64,000 nucleotides of DNA from Rossellomorea vietnamensis. GTDB lineage: Bacteria > Bacillota > Bacilli > Bacillales > Bacillaceae_B. Of the stretch, positions 8,332-16,685 are shown piece by piece (the first letter of the stretch is position 1; each line of letters opens with the position of its first letter). The notes beneath the pieces were generated by a model that saw nothing but the letters and a program-made list of their open reading frames with translations, did no database searches and had not been told where the DNA came from. The stretch lies in the NCBI RefSeq assembly GCF_008180415.1, contig NZ_VTEI01000005.1, positions 14,767-78,766 on the forward strand, in the 5' to 3' direction. The translations under genes were made by a program, and so were the position numbers.

Positions 8332-9657
8332 ATGGAAACATTCCTAAATGATTTGGACAAAGTATTTGAGGGCAACGAAGACTATATGGTTCTGGAACAA
8401 ATGATTGGTGATGTAAAAGTTGTACTAGTAGGGCTAAATAGTCTCATTGATTTTCCTAAGAGTATACAAGCCCTGGAGAACCATTACATAAAAGCGGAGT
8501 CTAATACTGACTTCAAGAGACAGATGGTAATTCACCCATGTAAAAAAGGGAAGGTATCAAAGGATTTAATTCAATCCCTGTTGGAAGGTAAAATGATTGT
8601 ATGGATAAGAGGAGAAAGAGAGCCTTTTATATTCTTTGATACAATCGAAACAGGCTTAAGCCGTTCAATTGAGGCTCCAACAAATGATAATATCCTTCAG
8701 GGGCCGCTGAATTCATTCTCTGAAGATATCTCTATGAACATAGGAATGATACGCAAGGAAATTCAATCAAGTGCCTTACGCTCGAACTCCTTTATCTTTG
8801 GGACTGTTCAGAGGAAAAAGGTGTCGCTGCTTTATAGGACGGATAAGGTTGATAATGGGCTGCTTAGTAAAGTAACACATCAAATGGAATCTAATCGGAT
8901 GATGGATTTGTCAAATCTTCAGGATATAACAAAAATGCTGGGGATTCCAAATAAGAGTTTGATTTCATATTTTTATAAAACCGAACTTCCCCAAGAAGTT
9001 CAGAAGAGTTTAGCTAAAGGAAAGGTCGTTGTGTTTCTTGATAGATTTCCCTTTGCTTTGGTATTGCCAAATGAAATTTCTGATATGTTTTTTCTTGAGA
9101 ACGATAGAAACTTCACCTTTCCTTTAATGATTGCTATGAGGCTACTGAGGATTGCTGGGGCATTAATTGCTCTCATTTTACCTGGACTGTATGTAGCTCT
9201 AGTGGCTGTTAACCCTGAGATGTTAAGAATAGAATTAGCATTAACTGTTGCAGAAACACGGGAAGGGGTCCCATATCCCGCTTTTGTAGAGGCACTGTTG
9301 ATGTTATTGGTCCTTGAATTAATCCTTGAGGCAAGTATAAGACTGCCAAAGAGCATCGGCCCAACTATCACAATGGTAGGAGGTATAATTCTAGGACAAG
9401 CAGCAGTAGAAGCACGTTTAGTAAGCAATCTGCTTATTATAATTCTTGCGGCAACAACTATTGCTAGTTCTACAATTATAGGGTTTCAAAATTCTCTTAT
9501 GATAAGAATTTTTAAATACATCATATTGCTGTTTTCAGCCATTTTTGGTGTGGTTGGTTTATTTGCAGGATTATTTCTAATATCGGCCTATATGTCAAGT
9601 TTTAAAGTTATAGGGTTTCCTTACTTTGCTTTAAGAGGGGTGCATAAGAGTGGATAG
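8332..9657 (+). CDS. GerA-family germinant receptor A subunit
   Basis: 441 residues. The first 255 residues are hydrophilic and carry GerA-domain features (SLLYRTDKVDN, VVFLDRFPFALVLPNE). The rest holds about five membrane segments with the conserved stretch REGVPYPAFVEALLMLLVLELILEA split over residues 305-330, then IGPTITMVGGIILGQAAVEA. In Bacillus, A, B and C subunits form the germinant receptor in the inner spore membrane that senses nutrients. ATG chosen over the TTG one codon earlier; GAAAAGGGG precedes it. It is slightly shorter than usual at the N-terminus. It overlaps the next gene by 8 bp. Ligand cannot be predicted. Confidence 0.93.
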   Translation: METFLNDLDKVFEGNEDYMVLEQMIGDVKVVLVGLNSLIDFPKSIQALENHYIKAESNTDFKRQMVIHPCKKGKVSKDLIQSLLEGKMIVWIRGEREPFIFFDTIETGLSRSIEAPTNDNILQGPLNSFSEDISMNIGMIRKEIQSSALRSNSFIFGTVQRKKVSLLYRTDKVDNGLLSKVTHQMESNRMMDLSNLQDITKMLGIPNKSLISYFYKTELPQEVQKSLAKGKVVVFLDRFPFALVLPNEISDMFFLENDRNFTFPLMIAMRLLRIAGALIALILPGLYVALVAVNPEMLRIELALTVAETREGVPYPAFVEALLMLLVLELILEASIRLPKSIGPTITMVGGIILGQAAVEARLVSNLLIIILAATTIASSTIIGFQNSLMIRIFKYIILLFSAIFGVVGLFAGLFLISAYMSSFKVIGFPYFALRGVHKSG

Positions 9658-10723
9658 AAGTTACAGCGTTTCTATTATGTATATTCTGAGCCATACGGGA
9701 CTTATCCTTTTTATGTATCCAGCAGATATCATTGAAAGTACAAACCAGGGACACTGGATTCCGATAATGATAGGGGTAATCGTTCATTTCATTATTTTAT
9801 CTTTATTTCTTAGAGGGCTTAACTCATTTCCTGATAAAGATATCATCTCCATTTATTTGAAAAAGGGAAAATTTATTGCCTCTATCTTTCTGTTTCCTTT
9901 GTTTCTATACTTGTTGATGGCTGGAATTATTACAGTCCGATCGTATTCGGAAATCGTGACAATTGTATTCCTTTCCAAGACCCCCCTTTGGGCAATTATG
10001 TCTCTTTTTCTTATTTTAGCCAGTTATACGGCTGCGCAAGGAATAGATGGAATTATAAGAACAGGCGTCTTCCTATTTCTCCTTTTATTTCCTTTGTTGT
10101 TTTTTATCATGCTCACTTCGTTTCAAAATGTTGATTGGCGATATGTCCATCCACTGATGTTAAAGGATTTTTCATTTTTGAAAAAATCTTCCTACTATAG
10201 AAGTTACTTTGCTATTGGCGGAGTTTTCTTATTTCTTGGATACCTTCCTTCAACCATCCCGGTTAAAAAGAAAAGTATTCTTTTTGCAGCTCTACTGATA
10301 GCTCCCATCTTTTTTTTATCTGTATATATTCCCATTCTTACATTCGGCCAAGCGACTGCTCCGCATTTTTTGTTTCCTTTTGTTATGGTAGTTGATGCCG
10401 TTAATCTTATTTGGTTTATGTTTGACCGGTTTACAATGTTTTTCTTACTAAGTGTCGTGATTTTTATATTACTCTTTCTGTCATTAGTGTTATGGATGCT
10501 AACTACAACATTGACTAAGACTATTGTTCCTTCTATAAAACCTGTTTACTTGATTATGGTTATTTCAGTTATTATCTTTACTATTTCATTGCTGATCTCC
10601 GATTGGAAAGGAATTGAGATGCTGTTTCAGTGGAATACATATATAAGATTTTATGTAATTTTAGGAATTCCCTTTTCAATTTTTCTCCTTGGTTTAATTG
10701 AAGAAAGGGGGCAAGGTGCATGA
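9650..10723 (+). CDS. GerB-family germinant receptor permease subunit
   Basis: 357 residues with about ten hydrophobic segments, an APC-superfamily permease of the spore germination (GerAB/GerKB) class; in the family this subunit binds the germinant. Visible hallmarks are the short N-terminus followed by ILSHTGLILFMYPADI and the basic loop LRGLNSFPDKDIISIYL. GTG start inside the end of the A-subunit gene, with AAGAGGGG upstream, and a stop that overlaps the start of the C subunit (ATGA). The three subunits are thus tightly coupled in translation. Confidence 0.92.
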   Translation: MDRSYSVSIMYILSHTGLILFMYPADIIESTNQGHWIPIMIGVIVHFIILSLFLRGLNSFPDKDIISIYLKKGKFIASIFLFPLFLYLLMAGIITVRSYSEIVTIVFLSKTPLWAIMSLFLILASYTAAQGIDGIIRTGVFLFLLLFPLLFFIMLTSFQNVDWRYVHPLMLKDFSFLKKSSYYRSYFAIGGVFLFLGYLPSTIPVKKKSILFAALLIAPIFFLSVYIPILTFGQATAPHFLFPFVMVVDAVNLIWFMFDRFTMFFLLSVVIFILLFLSLVLWMLTTTLTKTIVPSIKPVYLIMVISVIIFTISLLISDWKGIEMLFQWNTYIRFYVILGIPFSIFLLGLIEERGQGA

Positions 10724-11793
10724 GCAACAGATGGATTCTTAAAGTTTTGGTGGTGGCTATTGCTCTGATGTTCCTCTGCGGCTGCTGGGACAATAGGGAT
10801 ATAAATCATCGTGAAATGCCAGTCGTGCTTGGAATTTCTAAGCATGAAGAAGGATATAAAGTATATTTTCAAATTCCTGAACCTCAAGAGGAAACGTTAA
10901 CTACAAAGATAGTCATCGGGGAAGGGGAAACGATTAATCAAGTTGTCGATAAAATCAGTGCTGATATGGAAAGCAGTGTAGATTTGCTTCATGTTAAGGT
11001 GGTCTTAATTGATAAAAATCTTGCAGAGGAAGGAATGAAGGACCTAATAGCTGGCATATTGAGGTCAAGGGATATTTCTGCAAAATCCTTAGTCGCTATT
11101 TGCGAGGAGGATATGAATCAATTATTTGCTGCAATGAATAGCAAGACTTCTCCTTCAGGCACTTCTCTTTTAGAGTTTTTTGAGAAGGACGCAGGATGGA
11201 GCCCCCAGGTTGCTCTGACAAGGGTGTGGCAGATTTATAGAAGTATTCATTCCTATACAAGAGATGTAGCTATTCCGATACTGGATCTTGGAGATACCAC
11301 TTTGATTAAACATGTCGGATCAGCAGTTATTAAAAATGGAAAGATGGTTAATGAAATCACTTCAGATGAAACACTACTTTACAATGCCTTTAACGGGGAA
11401 AGTGCTCAAGGTAAAATAGAAGTCTTTAAAGCAGGCAGTGTGTTGATTGCGGATAATTCGTTATCTCATATAAACTGGCTGGAAGGTGACACTCCATTTC
11501 TTGAAACGACAATCAAGTTTGATGTCATGTTATTAGAAACCAGGGGAAACCCGACTACTAAAGAAATAAAAACCGAGTTAGAAGAAATCCTTACCATTCG
11601 ATACCAAGAACTTTTTGAGAAATTACAAGAGACAGAAGCTGACATACTTGGCATAGGTCAGTTGTTTAGAGTAGAAATACCAAGAATGGATTTAGAAAAG
11701 TGGCGCTCAGAGTATTTCCCAAGAATGAAAGCAGACTTTCAAATTGAGGTTGTCATAGAAAACACTGGGAACTTAAAAGCACCTTCAAACTGA
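10720..11793 (+). CDS. Ger(x)C-family germinant receptor lipoprotein subunit
   Basis: 357 residues. Lipoprotein signal with lipobox LCGC followed by WDNRDINHREMPVVLGIS, the near-invariant opening of Ger(x)C proteins (CWDxRE-type). The C-terminal half contains the family helix pattern KTELEEILTIRYQELFEKLQE and DILGIGQLFR. In Bacillus the C subunit is lipidated and sits on the outer face of the inner spore membrane with A and B. It is 36 bp upstream of the DUF4309-GH3 gene with no terminator between them. Forespore sigma-G control is expected from family knowledge; I did not find a convincing promoter. Confidence 0.92.
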   Translation: MSNRWILKVLVVAIALMFLCGCWDNRDINHREMPVVLGISKHEEGYKVYFQIPEPQEETLTTKIVIGEGETINQVVDKISADMESSVDLLHVKVVLIDKNLAEEGMKDLIAGILRSRDISAKSLVAICEEDMNQLFAAMNSKTSPSGTSLLEFFEKDAGWSPQVALTRVWQIYRSIHSYTRDVAIPILDLGDTTLIKHVGSAVIKNGKMVNEITSDETLLYNAFNGESAQGKIEVFKAGSVLIADNSLSHINWLEGDTPFLETTIKFDVMLLETRGNPTTKEIKTELEEILTIRYQELFEKLQETEADILGIGQLFRVEIPRMDLEKWRSEYFPRMKADFQIEVVIENTGNLKAPSN

Positions 11794-11829
11794 AAGCATT
11801 ACCAATAAAATTCGAAAATAGGTGATAAA

Positions 11830-13494
11830 ATGTCTAGAATCAAAAGTAGATCAAACAGAAAAAAAAGAAAAACGATTATCATTGGAGTAGTACTATCAAG
11901 TGCCTTGCTCTTTATAAGTCTTTTGGCAGTAAGCAATTTAATGAAAGAAGACAAAAGGAGCGAGCAGACAGTAGATAACTCTATACCAGAAACACACTCT
12001 CCCTCCAAAAATGACACGGAACAGGTTAATATTGAAAAGAAGGTTGAAGAGATAACAGACTTGGCTTCAGAAGGAAAGGTCTTAAATCTTCCTTTTGTTG
12101 TTGGAAGAACAAATCAAAGCGTGGTACATAAGAGATTAGGATCAGCAACTGCACAGTCAGTGGTCAATACTATTACTTATGAAAACTACAATGACTATCC
12201 GAATTCAATAGGATTTAAAAAGAATGTGGTTGCTGACCTGAGATCAGAACAAAAAGAGATTCAAGAAATACATTATAGTGATATATTAGGAGTTCTTGGA
12301 GAAGCAGATACTGTGACAAATTATGAAGATTCGAGCCATCATCAAGTTATTCTTGCCTACGATGTCTCTCCAGAATATCGATTGAGGTGGGTACTCGAGA
12401 AACCAAAGAAGGGGAATGAAAATCCTTCTGTGCACCATATTTCACTATTAGGTATCGCAGAAGAAGAACCTAATGAGCAGTCTGCAAAACAGATTTTATC
12501 CAAAATGACATTGGAAGAAAAAATTGGCCAATTGATAATCTCTGGAGTGGATGGAACTACTTTTAATACAAGTGAAGAAAAGTTGATTTCCGATTTTCAT
12601 GTTGGCGGGTTTATTTTCTACTCTGATAACTTAGAAACCATAGATCAGACGAAGCAGTTCGTACAGAAGTTAAACGAAACGAATGCTATTAATAAACTCC
12701 CTCTATTTATTTCTGTAGATGAAGAAGGTGGAAGGGTTTCCCGGTTGCCTGAGGTAAATTCAACTCCTGCTAATGAGGAAATCGGCAGGGTCAATGATAA
12801 GGAATATGCCTATAGTATTGGTGAAGAACTTGCAGAACATCTGAAAACTTTCGGATTCAATATGGATTATGCGCCTGTTCTGGATATTAATAGTAATCCA
12901 AATAACCCTGTTATAGGAGATAGATCCTATGGAAGCAATGAGACGGTTGTAAGCAATATGGGAATAGAGACAATGAAAGGGATTCAATCGAAAAGGATTG
13001 TACCGGTCATCAAACACTTTCCTGGACACGGTGACACATCCGTTGATTCCCATGTCCAGCTGCCAGTTGTAAATAAGGATTTACAACAGCTGCAAGACCT
13101 TGAGTTGATTCCGTTCAAAAAAGCTATTCAAAATGGGGCACAGGTCGTAATGGTGGCTCACATCCTGCTGCCAAACCTTGGGAGCGATTACCCAGCTTCA
13201 ATGTCAGCTGCCGTAGTAGGAGATCTTCTTAGAAATCAATTGAAGTTCAAAGGGATAGTCATGACTGATGATATGACAATGGGTGCCATTGTGAACAACT
13301 ATGGAATAGGGGAGGCTTCAGTTCAATCATTGGTTGCAGGCAGCGATATACTTCTTATAGCACATAATAATGGAAATGTATCAACAGTTTACAATTCTGT
13401 ACTAAAAGCAGTTGAAAATGGGGTCATTTCAGAAGAACGAATTAATGAAAGTGTCATAAGAATCATTAATCTGAAAAAGAAATACCTAAATTGA
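11830..13494 (+). CDS. Membrane-anchored DUF4309-GH3 protein, NagZ-like beta-N-acetylhexosaminidase
   Basis: 554 residues. A basic N-terminus and one membrane segment (about 15-36) suggest an anchored extracytoplasmic protein. Residues about 65-215 resemble the DUF4309/YjgB domain (GKVLNLPFVVGRTNQS, VLGEADTVTNYE, YRLRWVLEKP). From about 225 a glycoside hydrolase family 3 domain begins (MTLEEKIGQLI), with ISVDEEGGRVSRLP and KHFPGHGDTSVDSH near 395-408, the NagZ signature whose His-Asp pair acts as general acid/base; TDDMTMGAI carries the nucleophile Asp. NagZ enzymes remove N-acetylglucosamine from muropeptides. Its place 36 bp after gerC suggests co-expression in spores. AGGTGATAAA precedes the ATG. 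Confidence 0.88.
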   Translation: MSRIKSRSNRKKRKTIIIGVVLSSALLFISLLAVSNLMKEDKRSEQTVDNSIPETHSPSKNDTEQVNIEKKVEEITDLASEGKVLNLPFVVGRTNQSVVHKRLGSATAQSVVNTITYENYNDYPNSIGFKKNVVADLRSEQKEIQEIHYSDILGVLGEADTVTNYEDSSHHQVILAYDVSPEYRLRWVLEKPKKGNENPSVHHISLLGIAEEEPNEQSAKQILSKMTLEEKIGQLIISGVDGTTFNTSEEKLISDFHVGGFIFYSDNLETIDQTKQFVQKLNETNAINKLPLFISVDEEGGRVSRLPEVNSTPANEEIGRVNDKEYAYSIGEELAEHLKTFGFNMDYAPVLDINSNPNNPVIGDRSYGSNETVVSNMGIETMKGIQSKRIVPVIKHFPGHGDTSVDSHVQLPVVNKDLQQLQDLELIPFKKAIQNGAQVVMVAHILLPNLGSDYPASMSAAVVGDLLRNQLKFKGIVMTDDMTMGAIVNNYGIGEASVQSLVAGSDILLIAHNNGNVSTVYNSVLKAVENGVISEERINESVIRIINLKKKYLN

Positions 13495-13634
13495 TAAGTC
13501 CATTTTTACTACTCAAAGCCAATATAATTAAAACCAATTAATTCTTAAAAGTGCCCCATCTTTTTTAAATGTTGCTCATACAATAGTAAAAAGAATGAAA
13601 AAATGAAGGGGGATGGGTGTGGAGGATCTCAAAG

Positions 13635-14182
13635 GTGGATGACTTGAAACAGCTGGAGGATGGATTCAAGCTGCGGGGGCATCAATTATTTCTGCAGGAG
13701 GAACAATTATGGCAGGGGTTAACGAAAACATTCAAACGAAAAGAGCTAAACTAGTGGCACTAGGAAATGGAATTGAAGTAGCAGGGAATTCACTGCAAGC
13801 AATTGGCAGAGAAGCATTGTTTACTATGAAAGAATCAAAACTTCCCATTATCGGTGCGTGGCTCCAGTCTGTTGGGAATAGCACCAACTTAGCAGCTGTC
13901 CTGCTTCTTCTGAGTGAAGAAGAGAAAAAAAGTTTGATCTGGACCTCCTAGGAGACACCGTGCAATTTCTGGGGGCTCTAAGTGAGACGATTGGCTTGAG
14001 CTCTATGAATAAGACTCTTTTTCCCTGCCCCTGATAGCAGCAGCCTGTTGGACTCTTGGTTGAAGCAATAGGGGGTTATACCTTATTAATGACCAAATCA
14101 GGTTGGGGGTAAGAATTAAAGCAATAGGAAATTATATTCAAACAGCTGGAGTAATCATTGCTGCAATTGGTTTGATTGTGTA
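13635..14182 (+). pseudogene. Decayed DUF6944-type repetitive protein, paralogue of 27648-28247
   Basis: Aligns along its length with the intact gene at 27648-28247. It begins GTGGATGAC, then has a short deletion, keeps GNGIEVAGNSLQAIGREA and GAWLQSVGNSTNLAA in one frame (13709-13951), then shifts frame so that LDLLGDTVQFLGALSETIGL appears in another. A stop-containing patch follows near 14035, and the end (KAIGNYIQTAGVIIAAIGL) is again readable and almost base-identical to the intact copy. At least two frameshifts and one deletion make it non-functional. Confidence 0.8.
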
Positions 14183-14399
14183 ATTTGATGCTGAAGTTAA
14201 TGGGAGGGAAATGGTCAAAGGGACAGTTCAGTAGTCTCTTATTTGATGGTCTTGAAAACCTCTGGCTATGCAGAGGTTCCAGAGAGCTAATAGCGTGGTA
14301 TAGAACACCTCTTTCTATAGAAAAAGCCGGTTCCTTATCACTACTTGCCATTGCAGCAGGAGGGGAGGTATCCTTGCTGATTGGCATTAATAAAGCCTA

Positions 14400-14487
14400 A
14401 AATAAGCGGAGTTTTTCCGGTTAAGCTTAAGAATTAAATGTGATTTAGGGTATATAAGCGGAATTTCTCCGCTTATTTCTCAACGTT
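14400..14487. repeat. AT-rich palindromic units (AATAAGCGGA type)
   Basis: Two neighbouring units, AATAAGCGGAGTTTTTCCGGTTAAG and TATAAGCGGAATTTCTCCGCTTATTTC in pattern, form small hairpins in which AGCGGA pairs with TCCGCT. The same design recurs at 16262-16488 and 51225-51412. It also lies where a terminator for the upstream remnant would be. Confidence 0.5.
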
Positions 14488-14499
14488 TTTCAGCCGGAA

Positions 14500-14603
14500 T
14501 AAATAGCCAGAGAAAATAATCCATTGGGCCTTTGAGGCCAAGGCTGGTAAGGAAGGCTTCCAGCCGCAGAGCAAACCACCAGTTTAAACTGGTGGTTTTG
14601 ATT
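14500..14603 (+). repeat. Intergenic element ending in a strong hairpin, copy 1
   Basis: Shares with 23143-23240 the ordered blocks GCCAGAGAAAAT, TGGCC/GGGCC, GGTAAGAAAGGCTTCC and CGCAGAG, followed by a hairpin: ACCACCAG with CTGGTGGT here, ACCACCGG with TTGGTGGT there, then TTTT. Conservation outside the hairpin argues for a mobile palindromic element or a structured RNA rather than a plain terminator. No reading frame is shared. Confidence 0.5.
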
Positions 14604-14770
14604 GTTTAAAATGCCATCTGCCTAACTAGGAGGAGATCACCGCTGAATCAACGTGTGATTCTCGAATAGAGTATGCTGAGCATTCCGATTTAGACTTTTC
14701 TATTAAGTAAAATAATGTGATTTAGGAAGATGGCACAATACCTGGTGCCTTCATCTTTTTACGATAATAC

Positions 14771-14828
14771 GCAACCATTTAGTTGCACATGGTTGACATG
14801 CAACCTTAAAGTTGCATATAATCGGTTT
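14771..14828 (+). promoter_or_regulatory. Promoter with two operator dyads for the ArsR gene; leaderless transcript
   Basis: TTGACA at 14793-14798 and TATAAT at 14817-14822 are separated by 18 bp. Two dyads of the form GCAAC-N6-GTTGC lie at 14771-14786 and 14800-14815; the second fills the promoter spacer. The expected transcription start is six or seven bases after TATAAT, at or next to the ATG at 14829, and no ribosome site is present. Confidence 0.75.
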
Positions 14829-15107
14829 ATGAGATGGGATAAAGACGCTATATTCAAAGCACTTAGTGACTCGACACGGAGGATTATATTGGATGAGTTG
14901 TCGGAGCGAAATGAACTCACTTTATATGAGCTTACGACACGGCTCATTATGAAGCACAATCTTGCCATTTCAAGACAAGCGATAGCCAAGCATCTTTCAG
15001 CATTGGAAGCTGCGGGGCTTGTAACGTCAAAACGAAAAGGGAAGTACAGAGTACTTAATTTTAACAGTGAACCGCTGAGAAACTTGCTTGAAGGGTGGAT
15101 AGATTAA
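14829..15107 (+). CDS. ArsR-family HTH repressor
   Basis: 92 residues forming a winged helix: IFKALSDSTRRIILDELSE, then AISRQAIAKHLSALEAAGLV as the recognition helix, and the wing SKRKGKYRVLNF. No ArsR metal-binding Cys pair is visible, so it is probably one of the non-metal ArsR regulators seen beside VOC or SRPBCC genes. The ATG at 14829 is chosen because the protein core starts there and the promoter ends just before it; an upstream extension of 33 codons would run through the operator. It is likely autoregulated through the two dyads. The next gene follows 43 bp downstream. Confidence 0.85.
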   Translation: MRWDKDAIFKALSDSTRRIILDELSERNELTLYELTTRLIMKHNLAISRQAIAKHLSALEAAGLVTSKRKGKYRVLNFNSEPLRNLLEGWID

Positions 15108-15150
15108 AAGTAAGGATATACTGAATTGAACTAATTAAGGAGGACTTTTG

Positions 15151-15537
15151 ATGTTAAATATAATTGTCACGAGTATTTTTGTAGAAAACCAGGAGAAGGC
15201 ATTAAAATTTTATACGGAAACACTGGGATTTGTTAAAAAGCATGATGTGCCAACTGGAGAACATCGATGGATCACTGTTGTTTCACAAGGTCAAGAAAAC
15301 GGAACCGAGCTATTACTGGAACCTAATGAGCATCCAGCAGCTAAAGACTACCAGAAAAAGTTATTCAGTGATGGGATTCCTGTAACAATGTTTGGCGTTG
15401 GGGATATTGGACAAGAGTATAAATGTCTATTGGAGAAGGGTGTGCAGTTTACAATGTCTCCAACAGAAATGGGCGGAATCACAATAGCTGTTTTCGACGA
15501 TACTTGTGGAAATCTGATTCAGATCATGCAGCAGTAA
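15151..15537 (+). CDS. VOC (glyoxalase/bleomycin resistance) family protein
   Basis: 128 residues, one VOC domain of two beta-alpha-beta-beta-beta modules: TSIFVENQEKALKFYTETLGF at the start, GTELLLEPNE with a potential metal-ligand Glu, and a second half ending IAVFDDTCGNLIQIMQQ. In the family such proteins bind a divalent metal and act on thiol adducts, or bind antibiotics. AAGGAGG stands before the ATG at 15151. Together with the upstream ArsR regulator it forms a common two-gene module in which the regulator responds to the compound handled by the VOC protein; the compound is unknown. Confidence 0.85.
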   Translation: MLNIIVTSIFVENQEKALKFYTETLGFVKKHDVPTGEHRWITVVSQGQENGTELLLEPNEHPAAKDYQKKLFSDGIPVTMFGVGDIGQEYKCLLEKGVQFTMSPTEMGGITIAVFDDTCGNLIQIMQQ

Positions 15538-15570
15538 TTAAACTAGATTAGATAGATGGGAGTTGAAATA

Positions 15571-16116
15571 GTGGATAGTCAAATTGCACTAGAATTCGAA
15601 AAATCAAAGTCTGGTGATAAAGAGGAGCGTTATGAAGCTTTTCACACCATTTTGAATATTACGGACCAAAAAGTTGATTGGGCGTATGAGGTTTGGGATC
15701 AACTGTTAGAGGACTTAACTCACAAAGACAACCACCAGCGTTCCCGCGCCGCCCAATATTTAGCGAATCTTGCTAAAAGCGATCCAGAGATGAGGATAAT
15801 GAAAGACTTTTCTAAATTGTGGCAGGTAACCAAAGATGAAAAGTTTGTAACTGCCCGGCACAGTCTCCAATCAATCTGGAAGGTCGGAATCGCAGGGCAG
15901 CCGCAAAAAGAAATGGTCATGGAAGCTATGACAGATCGTTTTAAAAATGGAATAGATGAAAAAAATTATACTTTAATCCGAAATGACATTCTCCAAAATA
16001 TGAGAAATTTATATAACCATTACCATGACGAAACCATTAAGCAAACGGCTTTAGATTTGATTGAAACAGTTGAAGGCCCGAAGTATAAAAAGAAGTATAC
16101 CGCTATATGGAAGTAG
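15571..16116 (+). CDS. HEAT-repeat-like protein of unknown function
   Basis: An all-helical protein of about 181 residues with paired helices (EVWDQLLEDLTHKDNHQRSRAAQYLANLAK; TARHSLQSIWKVGIA; LIRNDILQNMRNLY, shown in parts) reminiscent of HEAT or DNA-alkylation-repair-type repeats. No catalytic motif is visible. GTG at 15571 is preferred because GGGAG lies eight bases upstream; an ATG at 15556 is in frame but has no ribosome site. It follows the VOC gene by 33 bp and is probably in the same transcript. Function not recognised. Confidence 0.7.
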   Translation: MDSQIALEFEKSKSGDKEERYEAFHTILNITDQKVDWAYEVWDQLLEDLTHKDNHQRSRAAQYLANLAKSDPEMRIMKDFSKLWQVTKDEKFVTARHSLQSIWKVGIAGQPQKEMVMEAMTDRFKNGIDEKNYTLIRNDILQNMRNLYNHYHDETIKQTALDLIETVEGPKYKKKYTAIWK

Positions 16117-16261
16117 TTTATTGAAGGGAAAGGACTGTGCTGCGGAACTGGCACTGGGGGAACCTGTTGGCGGAGGTCATCCATCGTAAGCTTCAAACCT
16201 TCTAGGAGATGATGTGATGCAGCATTATTGAGTAACAAACATCTGTGAAAAATGAAAAATA

Positions 16262-16488
16262 GGAGTCAGGTCCTTAATTGAGTAATGTATGGTGAAAAAT
16301 AAGGGGAGAATTTCCCGTTAATTGCAGCTTTGGACTCAAATAGGTGATGAATAAGGGGGATTTTTGCCCTTATATCAAGAAAAGCACCCTTATTTTAGTG
16401 TTTTGACTCAAATAAGGGGAAATTCTCCCGCTATTTTAGTTATTTTTAGTGTATTTTTTTAAATAAGGGGAATTTCTCCCTCTATTTG
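16262..16488. repeat. Cluster of AATAAGGGGAA palindromic units
   Basis: Four units of the type AATAAGGGGAAATTCTCCC, spaced roughly 50-70 bp apart and joined by linkers such as TTTTGACTCAAATAAGG. Each unit pairs GGGGAA with TTCTCC or TTTCCC. The region between the HEAT-like gene and 16686 has no gene. Confidence 0.6.
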
Positions 16489-16492
16489 TTAA

Positions 16493-16616
16493 AGTGGACG
16501 CCCCTTGGTCAGCCCCGACAGGCAAATGTTCACAAGAGAAAAAAAGGTGCTCTATCCTTTTATTCTCTTGGAGTTATTTGACCCCGAGGGGCTGGGCGCT
16601 GGAACTAGACACTCTT
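16493..16616. repeat. Dispersed Bacillaceae-type intergenic repeat
   Basis: Ends are GACGCCCCTTGGTCAGCCCC and, inverted, GTTCCAGCGCCCAGCCCCTC, enclosing CAAGAGAAAAAAAGGTGCTC and GGAGTTATTTGACCCC. I recall closely similar GGGGCTGACCAAGGGGCG...GAGGGGCTGGGCGCTGGA elements scattered between genes in many Bacillus genomes. Only one copy is in this window. Confidence 0.5.
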
Positions 16617-16685
16617 AATTCTACTCCAGGAGGCCACTCCCGCGCAGGTATACGAGATCCCTCCGTCCCACATTCTCTAATTCCG

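Noticed and set aside
14176-14400. 74-codon plus-strand frame
   Set aside because: No ribosome site, no recognisable pattern, and it begins inside the DUF6944 relic.
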